Of a stretch of DNA of 64,000 nt, positions 17,046 to 26,229 are shown piece after piece. This stretch comes from Halalkalibacter suaedae. GTDB lineage: Bacteria > Bacillota > Bacilli > Bacillales > Bacillaceae_D. Numbering within the stretch: position 1 is the stretch's first letter; the number at the start of each line of letters is the position of its first letter. Both the position numbers and the translations under genes were made by a program. Below the pieces are notes generated by a model that made no database searches, had not been told where the DNA came from, and was given only the letters and a program-made list of their open reading frames with translations. The stretch covers positions 124,001 through 188,000 of the forward strand of contig NZ_JAGKSQ010000007.1 in the NCBI RefSeq assembly GCF_017939705.1, given 5' to 3'.

Positions 17046-18280
17046 TACAGCACCTCCTTAGCATCCGGTTGATCTAACATGTTGATATATTCTTCGTTTC
17101 CAGCAAGTGCGCCAATAACTGCACCTTTAACAAGAATTCCTTTTAAGCGGTTTTTCTCATCCATAACGGCAACAGGGATGATTGCATCTGACACTTTATC
17201 AAATAAATCTGTTAGCACCGTTTCAGGATCTACAGTTGTAAAGTCTGTTGTCATGATCTCTTGAATAGAAAGATTCTTATCAGCAGCCTCTTTCGCATCA
17301 CTTGCAGAGATAAAGCCAAGCAGGGTCTTCTGCTTATCAACAACATAGATTGAAGAAATCCCTAGATCTCTCATAAGCTTAAGGGCAACACGAGGACCTT
17401 TGTCAATTTGTACTGATTCTGCTCTCTTCATTACATGCTTAGCTGTAAGGACCTTCGCTAAATCGACATCTTCAACAAATCGTTCAACATACTGATTTGA
17501 AGGATTCATAAGAATTTCTTCAGGTGTGCCAATTTGAACAATGTTTCCATCCTTCATTAAGGCAATTCGATCACCAATGCGTAAGGCTTCATCTAAATCA
17601 TGCGTGATAAAGATAATTGTCTTTTCCATTGTTGATTGAAGCTGTAGTAGCTCATCTTGCATATCTTTACGAATTAATGGATCAAGTGCACTAAATGCTT
17701 CATCCATTAAGAGAACATCGGGATCGTTAGCAAGAGCACGTGCTAAACCTACACGCTGCTGCATTCCACCACTCAGTTGGCTTGGATATTGATTCTCATA
17801 TCCTTTTAGACCAACTAGCTCTAACGACTCCATTGCTTGCTTCGTGCGTTCTTCCTTCGGGATCCCCTGAATCTCAAGTCCGTATTCAGTATTTTCAAGA
17901 ACGGTATAGTGCGGTAGCAATGCAAACTTCTGAAAGACCATACTGATTTTCTTTCGACGAACGTTACGCAATTGCTCCTTTGACATTTGTACGACATCTT
18001 TGTCATCAATTAATACCTGACCAGAGGTTGGATCAATCAGTCTGTTAAGTAAGCGAACAAGTGTTGATTTTCCACTTCCTGATAATCCCATAATGACAAA
18101 AATCTCTCCCGAATGAACATCAAAGCTTGCTTGGTTGACTCCGACGGTACAACCTGTTTCCTTTAAAATCTCAGACTTCGACTTTCCGCTTTCTAGCTTT
18201 TGAAGAGCCTGTTTAACATTTTTACCAAAGATTTTGGTGACATTGTCTACTTTTATTTTGATTGTTGACGCTGTTTCCAT
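17045..18280 (-). CDS. opuAA: glycine betaine ABC transporter ATPase with CBS domains
   Basis: 411 residues, first gene of the operon. The OpuAA/ProV N-terminal extension (KIFGKNVKQALQ) is followed by Walker A GLSGSGKST, signature LSGGMQQRVGLARAL and Walker B VLLMDEAFSALDP. Two C-terminal CBS motifs (about 280-400) in this family sense ionic strength or nucleotides. The start codon follows GCGAGGTGAGAGA. A possible promoter on the minus strand has TTGTGT and TATAAT separated by 18 bp at about 18305-18340. Confidence 0.93.
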   Translation of the reverse strand: METASTIKIKVDNVTKIFGKNVKQALQKLESGKSKSEILKETGCTVGVNQASFDVHSGEIFVIMGLSGSGKSTLVRLLNRLIDPTSGQVLIDDKDVVQMSKEQLRNVRRKKISMVFQKFALLPHYTVLENTEYGLEIQGIPKEERTKQAMESLELVGLKGYENQYPSQLSGGMQQRVGLARALANDPDVLLMDEAFSALDPLIRKDMQDELLQLQSTMEKTIIFITHDLDEALRIGDRIALMKDGNIVQIGTPEEILMNPSNQYVERFVEDVDLAKVLTAKHVMKRAESVQIDKGPRVALKLMRDLGISSIYVVDKQKTLLGFISASDAKEAADKNLSIQEIMTTDFTTVDPETVLTDLFDKVSDAIIPVAVMDEKNRLKGILVKGAVIGALAGNEEYINMLDQPDAKEVL

Positions 18281-18360
18281 TCTCTCACCTCGCTGACTTA
18301 ATTAATTATAGAGATAACTCATACAATTACACAAAGCCCATAATCAAGCAAAAACCGAAC

Positions 18361-18396
18361 GTATTAAACGTACAGTAAAAACTGTACGTTTAATAC
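18361..18396. promoter_or_regulatory. perfect 36-bp palindrome, likely operator for the GbsR-like regulator
   Basis: GTATTAAACGTACAGT, a four-base AAAA centre, then the exact reverse complement. It lies between the divergent opuAA and gbsR-like starts, about 80 bp from opuAA and 118 bp from the regulator. GbsR/OpcR-type repressors are known to control betaine uptake from such divergent sites; assignment to this regulator is inference. There is no T tail, so it is not a terminator. Confidence 0.7.
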
Positions 18397-18513
18397 AGAT
18401 GGTATGCGTACAATTCCTCAAGAATACGCTTTAATCCTATACTTTTGTTATTTTTACTTTTAAATTTAGTGTGATAATCTATTATTATAAGATCACATAG
18501 GGAAGTGATAGGG

Positions 18514-19056
18514 ATGAAAGAGGAAGAGAAATTAGAACAAGCTAGATCCCGATGTATTGATTCTTGGGCCCAAAATATGAACCTTTATGGAATTACACCC
18601 TCGGTTGGAAGACTGTATGGTCTTCTATATTTCAATGAGGAGTCAATGACATTAGATACAATGAAGGATGAACTCGGTATGAGTAAAACGAGTATGAGCA
18701 CATCAGTAAGGCAGTTACAAGAGCTTAAAATGGTAGAAAAGGTTTGGAAAAAGGGGAACAGGAAGGACCATTATCAGTCATTGGATGATTGGTATCAAAC
18801 ATTTAGTGACTTATTCTCAGTGAAATGGCGCATTGGAATTTCCAATAATATAAGTACAATTGAAAAATCATTAGCTGATATTGAAGAAATTATTAATAGT
18901 CCCGGTGTGTCAAAAGAGACAAAGGAAGCAGCTGAAATTGACCAGAAGAAGCTTCAGTACTCTTTAGAATATTATGATTGGTTAAATAGGTTTGTTGATA
19001 GTATAGAAAGCAAAGAGATCTTTGAATTCATACCGAGGAACAAAAAAGATGAGTAA
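18514..19056 (+). CDS. GbsR/MarR-family transcriptional regulator of opuA
   Basis: 180 residues from the ATG at 18514 (AGGGAAGTGA upstream; a GTG three codons earlier is too close to the site). The N-terminal part GITPSVGRLYGLLYFNEESMTL and the winged helix DELGMSKTSMSTSVRQLQELKMVEKVWKKGNRKD are GbsR-family signatures. Relatives in B. subtilis (GbsR, OpcR) repress choline or betaine uptake genes. Divergent from opuA with a perfect palindrome between, so probably its repressor. Confidence 0.85.
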   Translation: MKEEEKLEQARSRCIDSWAQNMNLYGITPSVGRLYGLLYFNEESMTLDTMKDELGMSKTSMSTSVRQLQELKMVEKVWKKGNRKDHYQSLDDWYQTFSDLFSVKWRIGISNNISTIEKSLADIEEIINSPGVSKETKEAAEIDQKKLQYSLEYYDWLNRFVDSIESKEIFEFIPRNKKDE

Positions 19057-19118
19057 GTTGTAAGTAGTTACGCTCTTTGTTAATTCATATAAATCAAGCG
19101 ACAGACTTAGTGTTTTAA

Positions 19119-19161
19119 ATAGCGGTGTGGCAATTCTTTTGTCATGCTGCTATTTTTTTTG
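19119..19161 (+). terminator. terminator of the gbsR-like gene
   Basis: Stem AATAGCGGTGTGGC / GTCATGCTGCTATT with G-T pairs, followed by eight T. It lies upstream of the repeats in the 575-bp convergent gap 19057-19631. Confidence 0.8.
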
Positions 19162-19263
19162 TAAATGTAATTATATTTGGATTTTATGTTGATATTGATG
19201 GGGTATACCAAAATATATGCAATTATCTTTTAAAGGAAGGTTAAGTGGAAGTTAATATTGCAG

Positions 19264-19334
19264 TGATAAGGTGCTTCGACAAGCTACCGGGAAGGGGAGC
19301 ACACACCCGCCGGAGGGCGTTGAACTAATCGCAC
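19264..19334. repeat. R2-like relic, inverted
   Basis: GCTACCGGGAAGGGGAGCAC, then CGGAGGGCGTTGAACTAATC, aligns with the reverse complement of R2 over about 65 bp. It directly abuts R1 copy c. Same arrangement of R2 relic and R1 as at 9491-9972. Confidence 0.6.
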
Positions 19335-19630
19335 AAAAGGCTAGGACATCTAAAGTGTCTAACTAGAATATTGAATAAAGTAACAAGTAGCGGATGAAAT
19401 ATACGTAGACTTCTGCGGGATCAAAAAGAGACCACTAAAAAAGGTGAAAATCATACCTTTTTCAGTGGCCTCATCAAAAAGCCAAAGGTGAGACCCCACA
19501 GTCGTAGACGAGGAGGCTCACCGGCTTCCCGCGGAAAGCGAAGTATATTTCAGGAGCCGCTTACGTCCGCCAACCATCTTTGTTCGGATTTTCTATTAGT
19601 TAAATCACTTTTTTCCCGGCCTCGTTTTTT
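19335..19630. repeat. R1 repeat copy c with an R7 hairpin inside
   Basis: Left end AAAAGGCTAGGACAT and right end TCCCGGCCTCGTTTT are imperfect inverted repeats. Both inner arms are present (GCGGATGAAATATACGTAGA and AAAGCGAAGTATATTTCAGG). An R7 hairpin (GACCACTAAAAAAGG ... CCTTTTTCAGTGGCC, 19429-19469) sits in the middle. It fills the gap up to the stop of the DUF3817 gene at 19632. Confidence 0.85.
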
Positions 19631-19631
19631 A

Positions 19632-19937
19632 TTATAAAGCTCGTGTTGGTGGAGCTTCGTCGTTGAGCATTTTTTTATCGAAAATGAATGGTCCAAATGG
19701 GACGACAGAAGCGATGACAGCTAGAAGCCCTTTCGCGAATGACCATTTAAATGCGATCATCATATAACCGACGGCAAGGATATACAAAACAAAAAGTCCA
19801 CCATGAAGTGCACCTGTAATTGTAACAGGTAATGGCATATCGAGTAGGTATTTTAATGGCATGGCAATTCCAAGTAGGACAAGGAATGATAAGCCTTCTA
19901 GATAGCTAATGAGACGGAATGCTTTTAATGTTTTCAT
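19632..19937 (-). CDS. DUF3817 family small membrane protein
   Basis: 101 residues with three hydrophobic segments. The opening FRLISYLEGLSFLVLLGIAMPLKY and ALHGGLFVLYILAV are the DUF3817 signature (B. subtilis YdzA-like). Function is unknown. AAGGAGG precedes the ATG. Single gene; its stop lies beside R1c. Confidence 0.8.
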   Translation of the reverse strand: MKTLKAFRLISYLEGLSFLVLLGIAMPLKYLLDMPLPVTITGALHGGLFVLYILAVGYMMIAFKWSFAKGLLAVIASVVPFGPFIFDKKMLNDEAPPTRAL

Positions 19938-20130
19938 AATAGCCTCCTTATTTAAATCATACTTCTACTAGTATATCAAAAGAGTGGACAAAACTTACCA
20001 TCAAATTATGAACAACCTTTTAACATTTTATTGCGACACATATCCTCCTCATTTTTCATAGTCTATACGGTTAACAGCCTAGTTAATTTGAGATCACTGA
20101 AAAAGGTAGTGAAAAGAGGAGGTTTTTTAT

Positions 20131-21030
20131 TTGTATCCGATGTATCCATATTATGATAAAGAATTAAACTGTGAGGAGCAGCTAATTTCGTTCCCACCAC
20201 AGGAGCAGCCGAGACAGCCAGGCTTGGAGTATGTGATGGAACCAAACCCCATTTCTGAAAATCCTCATTATCAAGGTGCGGGGAAGCTTGAGAATAAAGT
20301 AGCGATTATTACCGGCGGGGATAGTGGAATTGGCCGAGCGACAGCCATTGCCTTTGCAAAGGAAGGGGCAGATGTAGTAATCGTCTATTTAGATGAACAT
20401 GAAGATGCACTTTCAACGAAGAAAAGAGTCGAAGAGCTTGGTCGAAAATGCCTGCCTATTGCTGCTGACTTAAGAGTGGAGGGTAATTCAAGAAAGGTTG
20501 TTGAACAAACAATTGACAATTTTAATCGAATTGATATTTTGGTAAATAATATTGCGATTCAGATTGTTCAAGAGTCCATTTTGGATATTACAAGTGAACA
20601 GCTAGAAAATACGTTTATGACAAATGTCTTCTCTTATTTTTATATGACTAAAGCGGTTCTCCCTTACTTACAAGAAGGTGACTCAATTATAAATACAACC
20701 TCTATTACATCGTATGAAGGACATGAAAAGCTAATTGATTACTCTGCGACAAAAGGGGCAATAACGACATTTACACGTTCACTATCTCAGTCTTTAGTTG
20801 ATAAAGGCATTAGAGTGAATGCAGTTGCTCCTGGACCTATTTGGACGCCGCTTATTCCTTCATCCTTTTCAGCTGAAGAGGTGAAAGTGTTTGGTACAGA
20901 TACACCAATGAAACGAGCGGGCCAACCGTTTGAATTAGCACCGACGTATGTCTACTTAGCCTCAAGTGACTCAAGCTATGTGACTGGTCAAGTTCTCCAT
21001 GTTAATGGTGGAGTGATGGTCAGTTCATAA
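20131..21030 (+). CDS. short-chain dehydrogenase/reductase (general stress type)
   Basis: 299 residues with a TTG start; GAGGAGG is about 8 bases upstream. A 50-residue N-terminal extension (FPPQEQPRQPGLEYVMEP) precedes the Rossmann motif TGGDSGIGRA. The catalytic region is NTTSITSYEG ... YSATKGA, with NNIA in place of the usual NNAG. The extension and overall shape match the YhdF/YhxC/YdaD group of bacillar SDRs, several of which are general stress proteins. Substrate unknown. A terminator follows. Confidence 0.85.
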   Translation: MYPMYPYYDKELNCEEQLISFPPQEQPRQPGLEYVMEPNPISENPHYQGAGKLENKVAIITGGDSGIGRATAIAFAKEGADVVIVYLDEHEDALSTKKRVEELGRKCLPIAADLRVEGNSRKVVEQTIDNFNRIDILVNNIAIQIVQESILDITSEQLENTFMTNVFSYFYMTKAVLPYLQEGDSIINTTSITSYEGHEKLIDYSATKGAITTFTRSLSQSLVDKGIRVNAVAPGPIWTPLIPSSFSAEEVKVFGTDTPMKRAGQPFELAPTYVYLASSDSSYVTGQVLHVNGGVMVSS

Positions 21031-21037
21031 GTTCTGA

Positions 21038-21077
21038 AACATTCCTAAAAAGTCTCTCCTGACCTTTTAGGAATGTT
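21038..21077 (+). terminator. terminator after the SDR gene
   Basis: Stem AACATTCCTAAAA / TTTTAGGAATGTT, followed by an AT-rich tail (ATTATTTATAT) rather than a clean T run. Confidence 0.7.
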
Positions 21078-21131
21078 ATTATTTATATAGAAGCAAGTTT
21101 TTTAATATAAAAAGAGGCGAGGTGGATAGTA

Positions 21132-21476
21132 GTGTTAATAAATGGAATAACTATAAAGGGGATTGACGTTGACTCTGAAACAAGATGTGCACATTACCAC
21201 ACGAATAAAGATATCATTGCAATTAAGTTTGCCTGCTGTCAGACCTATTACCCTTGTTACCAATGTCATGATCAATTAGTAAATCACGAAAGAACGGTCT
21301 GGCAAAAGGAACAATATGATAGTAAGGCTGTTCTCTGCGGAGTTTGTGGAACGGAGCTAACGATACAAGAGTACTTCTCTTCTGCCTCGATATGTCCGCA
21401 TTGCTCTTCTGTATTCAATGAAGGATGTAAAAATCATTATCATTTGTATTTCGCGACAGATACTCTTACAAAATAG
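21132..21476 (+). CDS. CHY-type zinc finger protein
   Basis: 114 residues from a GTG start with GAGGTGG upstream. Cysteine/histidine pattern: TRCAHYH, KFACCQTYYPCYQCHDQ, CGVCG, ICPHCSSVFN and C-x4-H near the C-terminus, which is the CHY zinc-finger arrangement. Small stand-alone CHY proteins are common in Firmicutes with no defined role. No partner gene is apparent. Confidence 0.8.
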   Translation: MLINGITIKGIDVDSETRCAHYHTNKDIIAIKFACCQTYYPCYQCHDQLVNHERTVWQKEQYDSKAVLCGVCGTELTIQEYFSSASICPHCSSVFNEGCKNHYHLYFATDTLTK

Positions 21477-21570
21477 AGAGTTTATTAAATATGCTGATAT
21501 CATGCTAAAATAATATAACCTTTGGGTTTAAGATAGACAGGCTTCTTAGGGGTTAAAAGGGAGTTGGTAC

Positions 21571-23232
21571 ATGTTGATTGAAATACCTATTCAAACACTA
21601 CTTAAATCGTTTGAACATTTATATAATGTTGTTTTTCTAATGAAAGAAAGCAATGGACAATTTATATATGAGTATGTAAGCCCAGATGCTCAAAAGCTAG
21701 CTTCGTTAGATCAATCGTGCATTGGCAAAACTCTTGAAGATATGTACCCAAGCTATATGGCTGACCATGTAAGCTCCTACTATCGAGAAGCAAAAGAAAA
21801 GAGAAGCCCTGTTATCATCCAGGATAAGTTTAATATGGAAACCCAAAACGAGACAGCGAATCATGTCGTCATTCCGATTATTGAGGCTGATCAACAGATA
21901 CGATACTACATTTGCTACACTCAGCAAATATACACCCAAAATACCGCATATGTTGATGTATCAACTGGGTTTCATAGTCTGCCATCCTTTAGTAGCTATG
22001 TTCAGCATCATTTGCTTAAAATGAAGGCTTCAGCAACTCCTAATATGATCTGTTATATAAAAGTTCGTTTGAATAAAATTGCAATGGATCAGCGTACCCT
22101 CTATTTAAATGAAATCGCTAGACGAATGAAACAGTGGTTTTCAAATGGACAATACATAGCACGTGCAGTGGAAGATGAATTTATTATTTATATGTCCTCC
22201 GAAGAGGCTAAGCAAAGAATTCATGAACTTCAAGCTTGGTTATCAAAACCTGTGTACTTAGGAGAAAGTGAGACTGTTCTTACTACAGCAGTTGGGACAA
22301 CAAATGTTGAGAATGATGGAAAGCCAATTAGCACGGTCATTAACGAAGCATATCACGCCATGCTAAGAGCTAAACAGCAAGAAGGCAACTCCTTAGTGTG
22401 CTTCGATATCGACAGCCAGTCCAAGGACGTGAAACAAAATACAGAGCAAGAGCTTAAGAAGGCAATCAGTAATAATGAATTTGTCCTCTATTTCCAACCG
22501 ATTGTACATATGAGTACGGGTGATGTTCACTATGAAGTGTTACTTCGTTGGTTTAGTTCGAAGCTCGGTCCTGTTCCACCAGATGTATTTATTGTCGTCG
22601 CAGAAAATTGTGGATTTATCGAGGAAATTGATATGTGGGTATTTGAAAGAGTATGCGAGAAATTAGCATCTGAAACAAATGAACTCAAACGAGTCTCTAT
22701 AAATATGTCGACCAAAACCTTTGGATTACCTGAACTTGAGCGAGAGCTGGCTGCGATATGTAAGAAAAACGATATTGATCCGAAGCGAATTGAGCTTGAG
22801 CTAACAGAGCACTCATTGCTTGAAAATGCAGATGATTTCACGGAAAAGCTTATTAGGTTGAGGAAATCTGGATTCAGTGTTGCGATTGATGATTTTGGGA
22901 TGAGTCATTCGTCCTTTAATTATTTACGAGTCTTACCTGTTGATAAAATTAAAATTGATAAAGCTTTTATAAAAAACCTCAAAAAAGATTCTAGAGAGTT
23001 TCATATTGTTTCCTCGATTCTTTCACTTGCTGAAAAAATCGGTGTTACGGTTACGGCAGAAGGAGTGGAAACGAGCGAACAAGCCCTTTTATTAATGGGG
23101 ACAACTTGTGAAGAACTACAGGGGTACTTCTTTAGTAAACCTTCTTCGTATGAGACGATTGTAAAAGTTAATAAAGAAACACATGAGAAATGGCAGCAGT
23201 TGTTGCTTGATTGGGAGAGTAATAAGAAATAA
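21571..23232 (+). CDS. PAS-GGDEF-EAL protein, probable c-di-GMP phosphodiesterase
   Basis: 553 residues. A PAS-like sensor (about 10-120) is followed by a degenerate GGDEF domain (about 125-270; the signature reads VEDEF, so cyclase activity is unlikely). The EAL domain (about 285-535) has EVL in place of EAL, then NMST, ELTEHSLLE, IDDFGMSHSSFNYL, KIDKAF, AEGVET and LQGYFF, so the main metal and catalytic residues are kept. Predicted to hydrolyse c-di-GMP in response to an unknown ligand. No membrane segments. Confidence 0.85.
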   Translation: MLIEIPIQTLLKSFEHLYNVVFLMKESNGQFIYEYVSPDAQKLASLDQSCIGKTLEDMYPSYMADHVSSYYREAKEKRSPVIIQDKFNMETQNETANHVVIPIIEADQQIRYYICYTQQIYTQNTAYVDVSTGFHSLPSFSSYVQHHLLKMKASATPNMICYIKVRLNKIAMDQRTLYLNEIARRMKQWFSNGQYIARAVEDEFIIYMSSEEAKQRIHELQAWLSKPVYLGESETVLTTAVGTTNVENDGKPISTVINEAYHAMLRAKQQEGNSLVCFDIDSQSKDVKQNTEQELKKAISNNEFVLYFQPIVHMSTGDVHYEVLLRWFSSKLGPVPPDVFIVVAENCGFIEEIDMWVFERVCEKLASETNELKRVSINMSTKTFGLPELERELAAICKKNDIDPKRIELELTEHSLLENADDFTEKLIRLRKSGFSVAIDDFGMSHSSFNYLRVLPVDKIKIDKAFIKNLKKDSREFHIVSSILSLAEKIGVTVTAEGVETSEQALLLMGTTCEELQGYFFSKPSSYETIVKVNKETHEKWQQLLLDWESNKK

Positions 23233-23273
23233 ACAACATTGCTCTCCTCATAATTCACACTAGTAAGTAATTT

Positions 23274-23306
23274 ACATGTCTCCGTGCTATTGGGGGACAT
23301 GTTTTC
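23274..23306 (+). terminator. hairpin terminator after the EAL gene
   Basis: Stem ACATGTCTCC / GGGGGACATGT, loop GTGCTATT, then TTTTCC. Confidence 0.65.
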
Positions 23307-23439
23307 CTGTCTATATTTATCCTCATCGATCATACATATTACTTCATTCTACTAAAAGAGAACTTTTACTAAAGTTTAGTTCAATGTTAACATGAAAGGA
23401 AACAAGCGTTATCAATTCAAAAAAAATGAGAGTGGAAAA

Positions 23440-24132
23440 ATGAAATATTTAAAATTGATACCTAATACGATGACATTAGGAAATTTGTATTGCGGTTTCT
23501 TGTCTATTGGTTATGCGGCTAATGGCCAATATAAAAATGCTGCTATTTTAATTTTGATCGGTATGATGTTAGATAGTATGGATGGATGGCTTGCTAGAAA
23601 GTTAGATGCTGATAGTGACCTTGGGAAGGAGCTTGATTCGTTAGCTGACATTGTAACATTCGGTGTAGCACCATCATTTTTAGTGTATTACACACACTTT
23701 TTTCAATATGACATATTAGGATTTGCAATCGCTGGGTTATTTCCTTTATTTGGAGCCTACCGCTTAGCTCGGTTTAATATCAGTGCGAGTAGCAATCAGG
23801 TAAATTACTTTACGGGAGTACCTATTACAGCTGCTGGTGGTATTGTTGCATTGCTAACATTATTTGGTGCGTTCATTCCTAATATATTGATAAGTGTTAT
23901 ATTTACAGCTTTGTGTTTTCTAATGGTCAGTAATATCAAAGTACCAAGCTTAAAAGAAGTTCCACTTCCAAAATATGGGACGATTATTACTGTATTTATC
24001 GCATCTGCAATATTTATGGTGTTCGTTGGTAAATACGGTCAATTTCCATATTTAATATACATTGCAACCCCAGTTTATATTGGTTATTTATCTTATTATT
24101 TTATAAAGAAGAAAGGAAAAGATGAGAATTAA
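23440..24132 (+). CDS. pssA: CDP-diacylglycerol-serine O-phosphatidyltransferase
   Basis: 230 residues from the ATG at 23440, which has GAGAGTGG upstream; the ATG at 23392 lacks a site. The CDP-alcohol phosphotransferase motif is DG-x2-AR-x8-G-x3-D-x3-D, read as DGWLARKLDADSDLGKELDSLAD. LIPNTMTLGNLYCGFLSI and VTFGVAPSFL are typical of PssA. Seven or eight membrane segments. It makes phosphatidylserine for phosphatidylethanolamine synthesis. In B. subtilis pssA is next to psd; no psd is seen here. Confidence 0.9.
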   Translation: MKYLKLIPNTMTLGNLYCGFLSIGYAANGQYKNAAILILIGMMLDSMDGWLARKLDADSDLGKELDSLADIVTFGVAPSFLVYYTHFFQYDILGFAIAGLFPLFGAYRLARFNISASSNQVNYFTGVPITAAGGIVALLTLFGAFIPNILISVIFTALCFLMVSNIKVPSLKEVPLPKYGTIITVFIASAIFMVFVGKYGQFPYLIYIATPVYIGYLSYYFIKKKGKDEN

Positions 24133-24189
24133 AAGGGTGAATTACAAGAGCTCCTTTTAAGAGTAATAAATTTATCTAGCTATTTGAAA

Positions 24190-24233
24190 GGCCACTGAAA
24201 AGGGGATGTTCAACCATCCCTCTTTCAGTAGCC
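24190..24233. repeat. stand-alone R7 hairpin between convergent genes
   Basis: Arms GGCCACTGAAAAGGGGATG / CATCCCTCTTTCAGTAGCC with a six-base loop. Related hairpins occur inside R1 copies a and c. It lies between pssA and the CBO0543-like gene and could act as a bidirectional terminator, though no T tail follows. Confidence 0.65.
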
Positions 24234-24301
24234 TTGACGACTGATAAATGAAGATTTTGTCGTTTAAAGACAGCACATAAAATCCATTTATCTAGTGATT
24301 A

Positions 24302-24811
24302 TTATTGGTTCGCTGCGTATTGATTTATCATTTGTTTTTTATCTATAGCTCTTACCAATCCGATAAATAATCTGGTTACCGAAGACTTAATCGTAATACT
24401 AATTAAGGTATGGTACCATGCCCATCCCTTTTTCCAATCAACTAAATCTGTTTTTTTTGCAGCCCAAAGCTCAACAAATAGCATCGGAATTGAAAAAAAT
24501 AACAATTTGTAAAATATGGTAATAGGTTTATCTTTAGACGTTACTTGATTATAGAAAATTGTTATCGTTGGATACACTAAATAGTCAAATACTATATGTT
24601 TTTTAAATAGCTTTGGTAATAAACGTACAGGATACTTAACGATTTTTTGCTTTGCTATAATTTGATCAATGAATCCGTTCGAGATTGCATTAAAGAAGTA
24701 AACGAGCAACCAATCCTTTATAGGTGGTTTCCTTAGAAACAATGGCAATAAACCTATAGTCACTGCAACCAATATTCTCAAGAAAACCTTCTGAGTTTGA
24801 TAATTATTCAT
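24302..24811 (-). CDS. CBO0543-like integral membrane protein
   Basis: 169 residues with about four hydrophobic segments. WLLVYFFNAISNGFIDQII and the middle block VFDYLVYPTITIFYNQ resemble the CBO0543 family of unknown function, widespread in spore-formers. GGAAGGA lies about 10 bases before the ATG. An isolated gene; the next operon starts at 26135 on the same strand. Confidence 0.55.
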   Translation of the reverse strand: MNNYQTQKVFLRILVAVTIGLLPLFLRKPPIKDWLLVYFFNAISNGFIDQIIAKQKIVKYPVRLLPKLFKKHIVFDYLVYPTITIFYNQVTSKDKPITIFYKLLFFSIPMLFVELWAAKKTDLVDWKKGWAWYHTLISITIKSSVTRLFIGLVRAIDKKQMINQYAANQ

Positions 24812-24898
24812 GGAGGATCAATCCTTCCTTTCCGTTGGATAAATACTAAGAACAACATGTAGTTAAATTCGAACTTTCCATCCCTTCCATTGTGAAAA

Positions 24899-25360
24899 TC
24901 AATCTACTGTTGCAACCCCAAGAGCGAGGTTTTCCCATAGAATCTTTTCGACTTTTTCAACTTGGTCCTTTGTGCAATTTATAATCAATACTACTTCTGA
25001 TTTCTTCCCTCTTATTTGTCTTTTCCTTTTATGAATTACTTTAAAGATAAGATAATCAATGATAAATCCAAGCATAAATCCACTTGCTGCGCCAATTAAT
25101 CCCCAATAAATTGGCCCCCATTCTAATTTAAATCCAACACTTGCCCCTATGACTGAAAAGGCAGTTCCAATCGCTGCACCTTTGTCGAATAGACTAATTC
25201 CATCTGCACGATGTAACGTGTCAAATAAACGTCTTTCCTCTACTCGATTGTTGAGAGATACGGCAAGTATCTTTTCATTTTCGATGCCGATTTCCTCCAA
25301 TGCTGTAATAGCTAGTTCTAGATATGTAGAGTGTTCATAAGTTGAAAAAATCTGCAACAT
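24899..25360 (-). CDS. membrane protein with central glycine-zipper segment
   Basis: 153 residues from the ATG at 25360 (GAGGTGA site; a GTG two codons upstream is also open). Two soluble alpha/beta flanks (LQIFSTYEHSTYLELAITALEEIGI and SEVVLIINCTKDQVEKVEKIL) surround a hydrophobic, glycine-rich core with about two membrane segments (AAIGTAFSVIGASVGFKL, LIGAASGFMLGFIIDYLIF). I do not recognise a named family. It begins 8 bp after the TM2-like gene, so the two probably act together. Confidence 0.6.
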   Translation of the reverse strand: MLQIFSTYEHSTYLELAITALEEIGIENEKILAVSLNNRVEERRLFDTLHRADGISLFDKGAAIGTAFSVIGASVGFKLEWGPIYWGLIGAASGFMLGFIIDYLIFKVIHKRKRQIRGKKSEVVLIINCTKDQVEKVEKILWENLALGVATVD

Positions 25361-25367
25361 TCTCACC

Positions 25368-26135
25368 TCAAACTTTCACTCTGTACTGTTGGTAATTTTC
25401 AGTTAAGAATTTTTTTTGTTCTCTTTCGTATAGTTTGTTATTTTCCACTGTATTTACATAAGAGTCATACATGGCAAATCCAATATGGGATGGAATGAAC
25501 AGTAACCATTGGGGATCAAGTACTTGTGTTGCTTGAGCTATTTCTCCTAAAAAAAGATAGTAGACAGCGACAAGTAGGTTTGAAAAATAAACAAAAACAA
25601 TCGTCCATATAGTAGTAAATAAAGCTGTCACGATACGATGAATGTAGAGTTGTCCTAGCCCTGGTGTGAACAATGACCATAAAACGGCCATAATTGGCCT
25701 TCTTTTATCTAAGTAGTTTATTTCTAAGGCTCCTATGCTGTATGTATTGAAATCAGCATTCTCCCGATCGGCAAGGATATAAACTCTATTCATATCAACC
25801 GTTGTTCGATAACTATCCCATATCCCAAATAGATAGACAGGGATATAGAGCAAGAACCACTGGGGGTCAAGAACTTCTTTAGCCATATCGATATTTCCTG
25901 TAAAGGAATGAACCATTGATAGGTTTAGATTTGTCATGTTGTTAATGAGAATTTCCCAAATAAATAAGGTGAAACCTCTAAGGTATTTAGACAGTAGTAA
26001 ATGACCAAAACCAGGAAAGGCAGCTGACCACCATGCAATGATATACGGATTTCTCAGATGTAGTTGCGTTGTACCTAATGTGCTCACGTGAGCAATATAC
26101 CGTCGTTCCTGATTTGTTGCTTTGAAGTTTTTCAT
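25368..26135 (-). CDS. membrane protein made of two tandem TM2-like halves
   Basis: 255 residues with an internal duplication. The first half has AWWSAAFPGFGHLLLSKYLRG then DPQWFLLYIPVYLFGIWDSY; the second has AVLWSLFTPGLGQLYIHR then DPQWLLFIPSHIGFAMYDSY. Each half has a TM2-like Pro-Gly-x-Gly helix hairpin and ends with an Asn-x-x-Tyr motif. Four to six membrane segments. Function unknown. First gene of a two-gene operon with the glycine-zipper protein. Confidence 0.65.
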   Translation of the reverse strand: MKNFKATNQERRYIAHVSTLGTTQLHLRNPYIIAWWSAAFPGFGHLLLSKYLRGFTLFIWEILINNMTNLNLSMVHSFTGNIDMAKEVLDPQWFLLYIPVYLFGIWDSYRTTVDMNRVYILADRENADFNTYSIGALEINYLDKRRPIMAVLWSLFTPGLGQLYIHRIVTALFTTIWTIVFVYFSNLLVAVYYLFLGEIAQATQVLDPQWLLFIPSHIGFAMYDSYVNTVENNKLYEREQKKFLTENYQQYRVKV

Positions 26136-26229
26136 GCTCCAAGTCCTTATCTATTTTTGATTTACTCTTATTATTAGGATTTGCAACTTCTGGGATTTTA
26201 TTTAGTTATTTATTTGCTTTTATAGAAAT

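Noticed and set aside
18361-18396. Palindrome as a transcription terminator
   Set aside because: It lies between two divergent starts, has no T run, and no gene ends there.
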